Program-made: the position numbers and the translations under genes
From: CAYXLW01 sp964466055
GTDB taxonomy: Bacteria > Patescibacteriota > Gracilibacteria > GCA-2401425
DNA length: 64,000 nt
Reading direction: 5' to 3'
Assembly (NCBI GenBank): GCA_964466055.1
Contig: CAYXLW010000001.1
Location: 1 to 64,000 of the forward strand
Shown here: in pieces, positions 54,278-62,817 of the stretch
How the letters are laid out: each line of letters opens with the position of its first letter
Position numbering within the stretch: the stretch's first letter is position 1
Notes under the pieces: generated by a model
What the model was told of the DNA's origin: nothing
Databases searched by the model: none
Seen by the model: the letters and a program-made list of their open reading frames with translations, nothing else

Positions 54278-55159
54278 TTAAGTAACATCGCCTACATATT
54301 TTAAGAATAATTTATAAACAAAATTTTTAATAAAAACAAAAAACCAAGACATGAAAAAAACAAAAATCGAAAATATTAAAGTAAGAAAAATATTCTCCAG
54401 TTTAGGAATATATATTGCTAATAATCTTAAAAGAACAATATGAAAAACATAAATAAACAATGATTCAGAGCCTATTTTTGCTAAAAATTTCTTATCTTTA
54501 AAAAGATAAGAACTTAAAAAATAAAAAAGAAGTATTTGGAAAATAACTAATGTATTAAAAGGGGGAAAAAAGTAAAAAAGCACAAAACTTATTATACCAA
54601 TAATTAGAACTGAGAAATATTTCAAAGAAGTGTTTTTGTTAAATGAATCTAAATTACATACTGAACTTAGAAAATATCCAAATGTCCCAAAAAGAAAGAA
54701 AAGAGCATTATATGAATAAAAAATTTTTGTATCAAAAAAAGCAATAAAAATAAAAATTAAAACAAGCAAATGCTTTTGATAAGAAGCTATTTTTGATAAA
54801 ACTAAACTTATTAGTATTAAAACACTCATTGGAAATAAAATTTCAAATGAGAAGATATTTTGATTTCCGAGAATGATTTTAGAAAAAGTAAAAGAAGAAG
54901 AATTTGAAATAAAGTTTGGTATATTTAAAGTTAGAAAAATAAGTAATAGTTTTATTCCAATGGAAAGAACTTTTTTAGACTTATCTCTTAAAAATTGTCC
55001 AATGATAATTCCTAAAAACATCATAAATCCAACCGGTATCCAGTACCATAATCCTTTATTAAAATCACCATTATAAAAATTGCATAGAACATGGAATATA
55101 ATCATTCCAATAATTAAAATCCCTCTAAAAACATCGTAAGAAATAATTCTTTTTTTCAT
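54278..55159 (-). CDS. Heparan-alpha-glucosaminide N-acetyltransferase-like membrane acyltransferase
   Basis: This 293-aa polytopic membrane protein has about eight or nine helices. The N-terminus KRIISYDVFRGILIIGMIIFHVLCNF matches the HGSNAT-catalytic/DUF1624 pattern (R..D..RG......FH) with its conserved His. Related acyltransferase-3 proteins modify surface sugars. The substrate is unknown and no sugar gene is adjacent. It lies divergent from rsmG with 57 bp between the starts, so the two may share a regulatory region. Confidence 0.72.
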   Translation of the reverse strand: MKKRIISYDVFRGILIIGMIIFHVLCNFYNGDFNKGLWYWIPVGFMMFLGIIIGQFLRDKSKKVLSIGIKLLLIFLTLNIPNFISNSSSFTFSKIILGNQNIFSFEILFPMSVLILISLVLSKIASYQKHLLVLIFIFIAFFDTKIFYSYNALFFLFGTFGYFLSSVCNLDSFNKNTSLKYFSVLIIGIISFVLFYFFPPFNTLVIFQILLFYFLSSYLFKDKKFLAKIGSESLFIYVFHIVLLRLLAIYIPKLENIFLTLIFSIFVFFMSWFFVFIKNFVYKLFLKYVGDVT

Positions 55160-55216
55160 ATCTTAACTTTATAAGCTTTTATTTCCTTTGCAATCTTTTT
55201 TTGTTAGATTTATGAC

Positions 55217-55906
55217 ATGATAAAAAAAATGTTTTTACAGTACGGTTTTAATCTTTCTGAAAAACAAGAAAAACAATTTCAAGAATTTTTAATTTTGTTT
55301 AAAGATTGGAATTCTAAAATTAATCTTTCTTCAATTAAAGAAGACAATGAAATTCTTGAGAAACACTTTATTGACTCAGTTCTATCTACAAAATATTTTA
55401 ATTTTAATAATAAAAAAATACTTGATCTTGGAACAGGTGGCGGATTTCCATGCATTCCTTTATCAATAATAACTAATGCAAATTTTGTTGCACTAGATTC
55501 AGTACAGAAAAAATTGAAAGTAGTTGAATCTATTTCTAAAAATCTTGAACTAAATATTTCAATTATTCATGGAAGAGCTGAGGATTATGGGCAAGATAAA
55601 GATTATCGAGAGAAATTTGATTATGTTCTTAGTAGAGCAGTAGCTCCATGGTCAGTGCTTTTAGAAATTTGTTTGCCTTTTTTAAAAATAGGCGGAAGTT
55701 TTATTGCATACCAAGGACCTGCAATATATGAAGATTTGGAAAAACATGAAAATCTTGAAAAAAAATTAGGAGGAACAATTAAAAATATTTTTGAGGAAAA
55801 ATTAGGTGAATCGAAACGTGTTTTTATAGAAATAAGAAAAATAAAAAACTGTCCTAATCAGTTCCCAAGGAAAGCGGGAGTGCCGAAAAAAGATCCTCTT
55901 AAATAG
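55217..55906 (+). CDS. rsmG: 16S rRNA (guanine-527-N7) methyltransferase RsmG
   Basis: This SAM-dependent enzyme methylates G527 of 16S rRNA. Features are FLILFKDWNSKINLSSI at the N-terminus, ILDLGTGGGFPCIPLSI (motif I), FDYVLSRAVAPW and the C-terminal PNQFPRKAGVPKKDPL, which is diagnostic for the family. At 229 aa it has the usual length. It starts a run of three plus-strand genes with gaps of 4 and 0 nt. Confidence 0.94.
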   Translation: MIKKMFLQYGFNLSEKQEKQFQEFLILFKDWNSKINLSSIKEDNEILEKHFIDSVLSTKYFNFNNKKILDLGTGGGFPCIPLSIITNANFVALDSVQKKLKVVESISKNLELNISIIHGRAEDYGQDKDYREKFDYVLSRAVAPWSVLLEICLPFLKIGGSFIAYQGPAIYEDLEKHENLEKKLGGTIKNIFEEKLGESKRVFIEIRKIKNCPNQFPRKAGVPKKDPLK

Positions 55907-55910
55907 AAAT

Positions 55911-56666
55911 ATGAAATTCACAAAAGAAAAAATTATTCAATTTTTTAAAATATTTGGTAAAAATATTTCTGATTCTGAATATAAACTTTTAACAACAGGT
56001 AAAGGAAAATGGAGTGAGACAGATGAAACAAAAAAACAAATAAAAATAATTAATAAATATAGCTGGATATTTTCTTTTGTTCCAGGACTTATAGCTGTAT
56101 TTTATTGTAATACAACAGCTTTTAGATCGGCTAATAAGGAATCAGATATTGATTTATTTGTGGTTTCTAAAAACAATCAACTTTGGATTTGTCGTGTTTT
56201 TCTAACATTCTTTTTTCAAATTTTAGGCATAAGAAGACATGAGAATAAAGTTAAAAATAAATTCTGCCTAAGTTTTTTTTCAACAGCAGATGGAGCATTA
56301 AATCTAAAAGATTTACAAATTGAAAAAAATAATGACCCATATTTAGCAGTTTGGATAGCTACTGCTGAATTAGTTTTTGGGAAAAATGAATTTCTAAAAG
56401 AATTTCAAAAAAAAAATAATTGGATTAACGATTATGGCTTACAATTTAAACGAAAATCTGAATTTAAGAATACAAATTTTATTCAAATTATGCTAGGTAA
56501 TATATTAGAATGTTTAAGCTTTGAGTGGAGCTTAAAAAAAGTTTTTTTGTCTCGAACTTTAAAAAAGGCAAAAAATCTCAAAAATAAAAACGGAACGATT
56601 ATTTCAGAAAGATATCTGAAATTTCATGATAAAGATATCCGAGAAAGTGTTTTAAGAAATATTTAA
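55911..56666 (+). CDS. Nucleotidyltransferase-like protein (251 aa)
   Basis: The centre holds VFYCNTTAFRSANKESDIDLFVVSK, resembling the polymerase-beta-type nucleotidyltransferase motif GS...DxD: the two Asp of SDIDLF are present but the Gly-Ser turn is altered. The rest is helical and Phe/Lys-rich, with hydrophobic patches that could be buried rather than membrane helices. Function and substrate are unknown. It follows rsmG by 4 nt and abuts the transposase ATG. Confidence 0.6.
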   Translation: MKFTKEKIIQFFKIFGKNISDSEYKLLTTGKGKWSETDETKKQIKIINKYSWIFSFVPGLIAVFYCNTTAFRSANKESDIDLFVVSKNNQLWICRVFLTFFFQILGIRRHENKVKNKFCLSFFSTADGALNLKDLQIEKNNDPYLAVWIATAELVFGKNEFLKEFQKKNNWINDYGLQFKRKSEFKNTNFIQIMLGNILECLSFEWSLKKVFLSRTLKKAKNLKNKNGTIISERYLKFHDKDIRESVLRNI

Positions 56667-57215
56667 ATGCATAAATTTAGAAATAAATATTGCACAAAAT
56701 CAACAAGGCTACAAAGCTGGGATTATTCGAATAGTGCGTATTATTTTGTAACTATATGTACAAAAAATAAAGAAAAATATTTTGGAAAAATTGCTGATGA
56801 TAAAATGATTTTAAATAAAATTGGAAAAATTGCGGAACAATTTTGGCTAGAAATCCCAAGTCATTTTCCATTTGTAATTTTAGATGAATTCATTTTGATG
56901 CCGAACCATATTCATGGGATATTGGTTTTTGAAAACAATGATTGTAGAGACAAGGCATTGCCTTGTCTCTACATGGACAATGTTGGTAAAAATCGTTTTC
57001 AAAACCAAGGTAAAAACACATTGTCGTCAGTAATTGGTTCTTTCAAATCTATTTGTACAAAAACAATTAATAAAATACAAAGTGAAATATTTTTTGCATG
57101 GCAAGGGTGCTTTTATGATAGAATAATCAGAACAGAAGAGGAATTAAATAAGGTAAGGAATTATATTATTAACAATCCATTAAAATGGTTTGAAGATGAG
57201 AATTTCATTAATTAA
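56667..57215 (+). CDS. REP-associated tyrosine transposase (RAYT, IS200/IS605-related Y1)
   Basis: This single-strand DNA transposase of the RAYT type is 182 aa. The HUH motif is MPNHIHGIL (His81 and His83). The catalytic Tyr is Tyr150 in WQGCFYDRIIRTEEELNKV, and NYIINNPLKW closes the domain as in the family. The N-terminal RLQSWDYSNSAYYFVTICTKN is typical. A palindrome of the GTAGAGAC family lies in frame inside the gene (56944-56972, coding CRDKALPCLY). The gene starts directly after the preceding stop codon. It is probably functional, since the frame is intact. Confidence 0.88.
   Translation: MHKFRNKYCTKSTRLQSWDYSNSAYYFVTICTKNKEKYFGKIADDKMILNKIGKIAEQFWLEIPSHFPFVILDEFILMPNHIHGILVFENNDCRDKALPCLYMDNVGKNRFQNQGKNTLSSVIGSFKSICTKTINKIQSEIFFAWQGCFYDRIIRTEEELNKVRNYIINNPLKWFEDENFIN
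56944..56972. repeat. GTAGAGAC-family palindrome inside the RAYT gene
   Basis: GTAGAGACAAGGC, a 3-nt loop (ATT) and GCCTTGTCTCTAC: 13-bp perfect arms sharing their outer 8 bp with 7151-7178 and 24455-24482. The frame of the host gene is kept. Confidence 0.85.
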
Positions 57216-57310
57216 CAATATCTTACTTACAGTTTTGAAATAAATCTTTTGCTCTTATTGCATGTCTTCTATAAAATTGAGTTAACTCATTTCCCTATTT
57301 TGTTATCGTT

Positions 57311-57361
57311 CGTAGAAAGGGTTTTAGAATAAAATTAGTAATAACTAAAAACTTTTCTACG
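57311..57361 (+). promoter_or_regulatory. Long stem-loop in the pnp leader
   Basis: The 17-nt arms CGTAGAAAGGGTTTTAG (57311-57327) and CTAAAAACTTTTCTACG (57345-57361) pair at 15 of 17 positions plus one G-U, with a 17-nt loop. It ends 51 nt before the pnp start. A long leader hairpin is the RNase III/PNPase autoregulation site in enterobacterial pnp. Confidence 0.6.
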
Positions 57362-57412
57362 GACAATAAATCGGGGTTAAATGAGAAATAATATTATTTA
57401 ACCTTTTTAATT

Positions 57413-59515
57413 ATGCCTAAAAAAACATTTTCCCTAGATTTAGGGAATGGAACAAGTTTGAAAGTTGAAACAGGTCAACTTGCTCAACAAACAAATGCTT
57501 CAGCTCTGGTGAGCATTGGAGGAACGCAGGTTCTTGCAACTGCCTGTATGAGCAGAAAACCTCAAAATTTAGACTTTCTTCCACTTGTTGTCTCATATCA
57601 AGAAAAATACTATGCGGCAGGAATGATAGCTCATTCAAAAGTAAATAAACGCGAAGGAAGACCAACTGACGATAAAGTATTAACAGCTAGGGTAATTGAT
57701 AGAACAATTCGTCCAATTTTTCCAAAAGGATTAACTCATGATCTTCAAACAATTCTTACTGTTATGTCTTATGATAATGAGAACGAACACGATATGGTGG
57801 CAGGAGTAGGAGCATCAGTTGTATTCACTATCTCAGATATTCCATTTGATGGACCAACTGCAATGGTAAGAGTAGGACTCATAAATGGAGCGTTTATTTT
57901 AAACCCAACAGTATCTCAAAGAAAAGAATCAGATTTAGATTTAATAGTTTCTTCGACAGAGGAAGCTGTTGTTATGATTGAGGCTCAGGCAAATGAAGTT
58001 TCAGAAGAGAAAATGATAGAGGCTATTGAGTTTGGATTTGAAGCAGGTAAAAAAATCTGCAAATTTATTAAAGATATTGCTAAAGAAATAGGGAAAGAAA
58101 AAATACAATTTACTCCAAAAAAAGTTGATGAACGCATAGAGCCTTTACTTAGAGAAAAATATGAAAAAATTATAACAGAAACAATTTTTGATGAATCACT
58201 TACAAAACTCGAAAGATTTGGAAGATTTGATGATTTAAAGGAGGAAGCTTCAGAACTAATAAGTTCAGAATTTAATGAGGAAGATAAAATTTCATCGGAA
58301 GACGTAAAAGCTGTTTTTGAAACTATTATTAAAAATGTAATAAGAAGGTCTATTCTAAAGGAAGAGAAAAGAATTAAAGGAAGAAAACTTGATGAAATAA
58401 GACCTCTTTCATGTGAAATTGATATTTTAGATAGAGTACATGGATCAGGGTTATTTAACAGAGGAGAAACTCAAGGACTTTCAATAGTTACACTTGGAGG
58501 GCCAGAAAGCAAACTTTATAAAACAGGTATTGAAGGAGAAATAAAATGTCGATATTTTCATCATTATAATTTCCCACCTTTTTCTGTTGGTGAAATTTCG
58601 AATCGTCTTTACACAGGAAATAGAGAAATTGGGCATGGCGCGTTAGGAGAAAAAGCTCTTATCCCAATGTTGCCTAAGGAAGCAGATTTTCCTTATACAA
58701 TAAGAGTTGTAACAGAAATACTTTCTTCAAATGGATCTTCTTCAATGGCTTCAGTTTGCGGATCGACACTTGCTTTAATGGCAGCAGGAGTTCCGATTAA
58801 AAAACCGGTTTCTGGTATCGCAATGGGACTGATGACAGACAAAGAAACAGGTGAATATAAAGTTTTAACGGATTTACAAGATGAAGAAGATTTTGGTGGA
58901 GATATGGATTTTAAAGTTGCTGGAACAAAAGATGGTATTACAGCAATTCAAATGGATATCAAATTAAAAGGGATCCCTATTAATATTTTTAAAGAAGCAT
59001 TTAAGCAAGCAAGAAAAGGAAGACTAGAAATTCTAGAAGCAATGCTTTCTGTTATCTCAGAACCAAGAAAAGAACTTTCTCAGTATGCTCCTAGGCTTGA
59101 ATCAATACAGATAGAACTAGATCAAATAAGATCTGTTATTGGGAAAGGAGGAGAAACTATTAATAAAATTATAGATGCCACAGGCGTTGAAATAAGTATT
59201 TCGGAAGAGGGGATTGTTTCTATTACAGGAGGTCCTGGAGCAGATATGGATAAGGCAATTAGAATGGTTCAGAAAATTGTAGAAAAGCCTGAAGTTGGGA
59301 AAATTTATGAAGGGAAAGTTATTAAAATTATGGATTTTGGTGCATTTGTAGAAATCCTTCCTCATGTTGAGGGATTAGTACATGTTTCAGTAATGAAAAA
59401 AGAACGCGTAAATCATCCATCAGAAGTTGTAAAAGAAGGAGAAATTGTTCGTGTTAAACTTCTAGAAATAGATAAGCAAGGTAGATATAAGCTTTCAATG
59501 GTAGATGCGGTGTAA
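57413..59515 (+). CDS. pnp: Polyribonucleotide nucleotidyltransferase (PNPase)
   Basis: This 3'-5' phosphorolytic exoribonuclease is a trimer. At 700 aa the domain order is complete: RNase PH-1 (about 1-145), an all-alpha linker, RNase PH-2 (about 310-540, with FPYTIRVVTEILSSNGSSSMASVCG and DFKVAGTKDGITAIQMDIK), KH (IRSVIGKGGETINKII) and C-terminal S1 (GKIYEGKVIKIMDFGAFVEI). The usual partner rpsO is not next to it. A long leader hairpin and a strong terminator frame it as a single-gene transcript. Confidence 0.97.
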   Translation: MPKKTFSLDLGNGTSLKVETGQLAQQTNASALVSIGGTQVLATACMSRKPQNLDFLPLVVSYQEKYYAAGMIAHSKVNKREGRPTDDKVLTARVIDRTIRPIFPKGLTHDLQTILTVMSYDNENEHDMVAGVGASVVFTISDIPFDGPTAMVRVGLINGAFILNPTVSQRKESDLDLIVSSTEEAVVMIEAQANEVSEEKMIEAIEFGFEAGKKICKFIKDIAKEIGKEKIQFTPKKVDERIEPLLREKYEKIITETIFDESLTKLERFGRFDDLKEEASELISSEFNEEDKISSEDVKAVFETIIKNVIRRSILKEEKRIKGRKLDEIRPLSCEIDILDRVHGSGLFNRGETQGLSIVTLGGPESKLYKTGIEGEIKCRYFHHYNFPPFSVGEISNRLYTGNREIGHGALGEKALIPMLPKEADFPYTIRVVTEILSSNGSSSMASVCGSTLALMAAGVPIKKPVSGIAMGLMTDKETGEYKVLTDLQDEEDFGGDMDFKVAGTKDGITAIQMDIKLKGIPINIFKEAFKQARKGRLEILEAMLSVISEPRKELSQYAPRLESIQIELDQIRSVIGKGGETINKIIDATGVEISISEEGIVSITGGPGADMDKAIRMVQKIVEKPEVGKIYEGKVIKIMDFGAFVEILPHVEGLVHVSVMKKERVNHPSEVVKEGEIVRVKLLEIDKQGRYKLSMVDAV

Positions 59516-59538
59516 TAAATATCATATATCAAATGACA

Positions 59539-59573
59539 AACTTCTCTCTGTTTTTTCAGAGAGAAGTTTTTTG
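59539..59573 (+). terminator. pnp terminator
   Basis: AACTTCTCTCTG (59539-59550), a 6-T loop and CAGAGAGAAGTT (59557-59568), followed by T residues. It also faces the convergent gene at 59591. Confidence 0.93.
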
Positions 59574-59590
59574 TATATTCAGTAATTTTA

Positions 59591-61267
59591 CTATTTTTCA
59601 ATAATTTTTATATTATCTTTTACAAGTGGCATATGCTTTTTTATAAGTGGCCAAATTTTGATATTTACTTGGTTTATCTCAGGCTGATTTAAAAGATATT
59701 TAATTGCTTCTTCTTTTCTAAGTCCTCGAAGATAATCCCTTATTTTCTCTTGGAACTTATTTCCATCTTCAGACTTATTATCAACATAGAAAGATTGTCT
59801 TCCTTTTAGGTCTACAGCAACACGAATTTCAGAAGAAGTCTCTTCAAATTTCCTAAATGTCATAGTGTCAAAATCCATTTTTTCTATTTTCATTCGGGGG
59901 TCACTTTTCTTTTCAAGGTGTTCTATTACAAATTTATAGAAATCTTTTTCATGAAAAACGTAAGCACTAATGAGCATTTCTCCTTTTACGAAGAAACTAT
60001 CAAGTTTTTTACCTAAAATATCACTAGGAAATTCAATTTTTGAAATCTCATTTTTAATATAATTATCAAGTTTAAAAAGAGTTATTTTTCTCTCAATATT
60101 TTTATTTTGTTCATTTATAAATTCTATCAGTTTTGTTTTTGCTTTTTCATAAAGAATACTATTAATTTTGTCTTTTGCCGCATCCAGATCTGACTGTTGG
60201 ACTTCCTTTCTCCATCTTGTAGTTCCTCCTCTAAATGGTTCTTGTGTTTCTGCCCAAATAAAACGTTGCATATAAGAAGTAAGTCCTGGAACAATAAGTT
60301 TTTTTGGCTGTATATTTCCTCTTGAGCCAATAACTTCTTGGTAGATATCTAAATCATTTGCAATTAAATTTACTAGTGCTTGACCTGGTTGAATGAATTC
60401 TTTGCCATCTTTGTCTTTTTTCTTTTGAATCCCAGGAATACGTACATAATGTTTTGTTAAAAATAAAATCCCATCCTCTGTTTGTAGTTTTGTTCCATTT
60501 TTCAAAGTAATTGGTTCAGGATAATTATTATAAATAATGGCATCTCCAAATGAATTTTGCCCCTCAAATATTTTAGATAGAACAGGAAATATAATTTCAT
60601 CTTCAAATCTAATATCTATGGGATATAAATAAAAATTATTTCCTTTATCCTCCAAATTTTCAGAGAAAGATCTCTCTGTCTTAATAAAATTTGCATTAAC
60701 AACAGAATTTATTATTTTTTTCTCTGCGATAATTTCAACTTCAGCGCTTGGTGCAATTATAGCTATAAGAAATGAGAAAACTGCAATACTGAAAATCCCT
60801 GCTATTCCTACTAAAATTTTATTTTTTAGAGATAATCCTTCAAATTTATTTTGAATTTCTCCCCATTTCTCTTCTCCTCCTTTTTTTATAACTTTTACAA
60901 TTTCAAATTCTTGTGCTGAGAAAGCTTCTCCGATTTTATTTTCATCAAAACTTCTTTCTGGGATAAGCTCTTCATAAAAATCTTTTACATCATCTGGAGG
61001 GGTATTAAATATTGATATCCTAGAAGCTTCTACCATCTTTCGTCCAATTTCATCTTTAGTGCCTATAAAAAGTTTAACTTCTCTTTCATCAGTTTCTTTT
61101 TGTATTTGTTTTATCCCTGTAATTGTATGTAAAAAATGCCACCTACCTTCAACTTTTAAATAAAGTTCAGAATTCTTTGGACATTTTTTAAGTAGCCCTA
61201 ATAAATCATAGAGTGAAAAATCTTCATTTATCTTAAGTAAGAGTTTTGGAATTGAGGAAAAAAACAT
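59591..61267 (-). CDS. Baseplate-J-like domain membrane protein (558 aa)
   Basis: Residues 1-145 form a cytoplasmic part with no clear family. One membrane helix (about 151-172) follows, then a large extracytoplasmic part. Residues about 235-335 resemble the baseplate J-like fold: IYNNYPEPITLKNGTKLQTEDGI, YVRIPG, PGQALVNLIANDL, GSRGNIQPKKLIVPGL. The C-terminal half is mixed helix and strand with a repeated charged pattern. Such membrane-bound J-like proteins are familiar from CPR genomes but have no known function. No other phage-tail or contractile-injection gene is near, so a true baseplate role is unlikely. Confidence 0.68.
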   Translation of the reverse strand: MFFSSIPKLLLKINEDFSLYDLLGLLKKCPKNSELYLKVEGRWHFLHTITGIKQIQKETDEREVKLFIGTKDEIGRKMVEASRISIFNTPPDDVKDFYEELIPERSFDENKIGEAFSAQEFEIVKVIKKGGEEKWGEIQNKFEGLSLKNKILVGIAGIFSIAVFSFLIAIIAPSAEVEIIAEKKIINSVVNANFIKTERSFSENLEDKGNNFYLYPIDIRFEDEIIFPVLSKIFEGQNSFGDAIIYNNYPEPITLKNGTKLQTEDGILFLTKHYVRIPGIQKKKDKDGKEFIQPGQALVNLIANDLDIYQEVIGSRGNIQPKKLIVPGLTSYMQRFIWAETQEPFRGGTTRWRKEVQQSDLDAAKDKINSILYEKAKTKLIEFINEQNKNIERKITLFKLDNYIKNEISKIEFPSDILGKKLDSFFVKGEMLISAYVFHEKDFYKFVIEHLEKKSDPRMKIEKMDFDTMTFRKFEETSSEIRVAVDLKGRQSFYVDNKSEDGNKFQEKIRDYLRGLRKEEAIKYLLNQPEINQVNIKIWPLIKKHMPLVKDNIKIIEK

Positions 61268-61402
61268 TATTTTTTACTAATTTTCATAAATTATTGTAAA
61301 GTTCATTGATTTAAACTAAAAGAGGATACACGAGAAGTTGTTTTGACATTTTAAGAAATTAATATGATAACATCATATAACGTTTTTTATTTAGAGTTTT
61401 TA

Positions 61403-61430
61403 TTGACATTAAAAAAAACATTGATAGAAT
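61403..61430 (+). promoter_or_regulatory. rplU promoter
   Basis: A perfect TTGACA (61403-61408), a 16-bp spacer and TAGAAT (61425-61430). Transcription should start about 23 nt before the rplU ATG. Confidence 0.8.
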
Positions 61431-61459
61431 CTATCGGCTCTTAATTTAACGTAAAAGAC

Positions 61460-61879
61460 ATGTTTGCTATTTTTGAAAACGGAGGGAAACAATATAAAGT
61501 ATCTGAAGGGGATAAGGTTGTTCTTGAGAAGATAGACGTAACTGAAGGGGAAAAGGTTGTTTTTAAGCAAGTTCTTCTTGTTGCAGACGAAAAAGAAACA
61601 CAAGTAGGAACGCCTTTTGTTGATTTTGTTGTTGAGGCAAAAGTACTAATACACGGAAGAGGTGAGAAAATTAGAGTAGTTAAGCATAAAGCTAAAAAGA
61701 GATACAATAAAGTGCAAGGGCATAGACAAGATTTTACAGAAGTTGAAATTTTAAAAATTATGGGAAGTAAGTCTTCAAAAAAAGTTGAAACAACTGAAGT
61801 TAAGGAAAAGAGTGTCCCTGTTAAAAAAACTGAAGCAAAAGTAGCAGTAAAGAAAAAAATAGTTAAAACTGAGAAATAA
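61460..61879 (+). CDS. rplU: 50S ribosomal protein L21
   Basis: The N-terminal ~103 residues are a standard L21: MFAIFENGGKQYKVSEGD, VLIHGRGEKIRVVKHKAKKRYNKVQGHRQ and the end of the domain at VEILKI. A Lys/Val/Glu-rich tail of about 35 residues follows, with no visible domain. rpmA (L27), its usual neighbour, is missing; the gene ends at a strong terminator. The leader is about 23 nt with no Shine-Dalgarno. Confidence 0.95.
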   Translation: MFAIFENGGKQYKVSEGDKVVLEKIDVTEGEKVVFKQVLLVADEKETQVGTPFVDFVVEAKVLIHGRGEKIRVVKHKAKKRYNKVQGHRQDFTEVEILKIMGSKSSKKVETTEVKEKSVPVKKTEAKVAVKKKIVKTEK

Positions 61880-61907
61880 AGATAATTTTAAACATTAAAA
61901 TTATAAG

Positions 61908-61936
61908 CTCCATATAAGTTTATGGAGTTTTTTTTA
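61908..61936 (+). terminator. rplU terminator
   Basis: CTCCATA (61908-61914), a 6-nt loop and TATGGAG (61921-61927), then nine T. A second inverted repeat (CCTCGGAG with CTCCAAGG, about 61950-61973) lies between it and the convergent gene. Confidence 0.93.
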
Positions 61937-61986
61937 TATTAATAGATACCTCGGAGCTAAGTCCCTCCAAGGTTAATATAATAAAA

Positions 61987-62694
61987 TTACTTCTTATTTT
62001 TAAGTTCTTCTGGTAAAAATTTATATGATAAATATATAAATGGAGTGTCTATAAGTGCTACAATTACCTTTAAAAAATAGGTCAACAATACTATTTCCCA
62101 AAATTGACTTGGTTGAAAAACTCCATCAAATGGAAGGAATGAAAAATTTGTCATTCCTATTGCTGTAAATAGAACTGTATCTACAAATTGAGAAATAAGT
62201 GTAGATCCATTGTTTCTCAAAAATAAATATTTTCCATTGGTCCATATTTTAATTTTATCATATATAAATACATCTAAAGATTGAGCTATTATGTATGCAA
62301 ATAGTGATCCAAAAAGAATTCTAGGGATTAAACTAAATAATGCAGAAAGATGTTCGTGTGCAAAATCATAATTATTTGGAACATATAGAAGGAGAGATTG
62401 GGTTAATATAACAAAGACTATAATTGTAAAAAATCCTAATATTACAGCTTTAAATGCGTCTTTTTTTTCATAATGTTCAGACAATAGATCTGTTAGTAAA
62501 AATATAGCACCGTATAAAGCATTCCCACCTCCTGCCATAAATCCAAATATAGTGAACTGCTTTAAAACAAATATATTCATAGTTAGTGAATATATTGCAA
62601 TTAGTGCAAAGATATATATTTTACCAAGTCGAAATGCTACAAGACTTAATGAAAGTGCAAAAATTGCAATCCCGATAAAAACTAATTCATTCAT
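61987..62694 (-). CDS. yhhQ: Queuosine precursor transporter (QueT/YhhQ, VUT family)
   Basis: This 235-aa membrane protein has six or seven helices and belongs to the VUT/DUF165 family, whose E. coli member YhhQ imports queuosine precursors. Signatures are GNALYGAIFLLTDLLSEHYEKKDAFKAV and NNGSTLISQFVDTVLFTAIG. It would allow salvage of preQ0/preQ1 for tRNA modification, though no tgt or queA is in the window. The gene stands alone. Confidence 0.88.
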   Translation of the reverse strand: MNELVFIGIAIFALSLSLVAFRLGKIYIFALIAIYSLTMNIFVLKQFTIFGFMAGGGNALYGAIFLLTDLLSEHYEKKDAFKAVILGFFTIIVFVILTQSLLLYVPNNYDFAHEHLSALFSLIPRILFGSLFAYIIAQSLDVFIYDKIKIWTNGKYLFLRNNGSTLISQFVDTVLFTAIGMTNFSFLPFDGVFQPSQFWEIVLLTYFLKVIVALIDTPFIYLSYKFLPEELKNKK

Positions 62695-62817
62695 AACTAA
62701 ATTTTTATATAATTAATAATTATGGTTATTATATTTATATAACTACTTTTATGTAAAGAGTATATATGGTCATTTAAAAACGATTTCCAAGTTTCAATTA
62801 GACACTTGGCAATAAAT

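Noticed and set aside
59591..61267. Phage tail or contractile injection system
   Set aside because: Only a single J-like domain on a membrane protein is present, with no sheath, tube or spike gene nearby.
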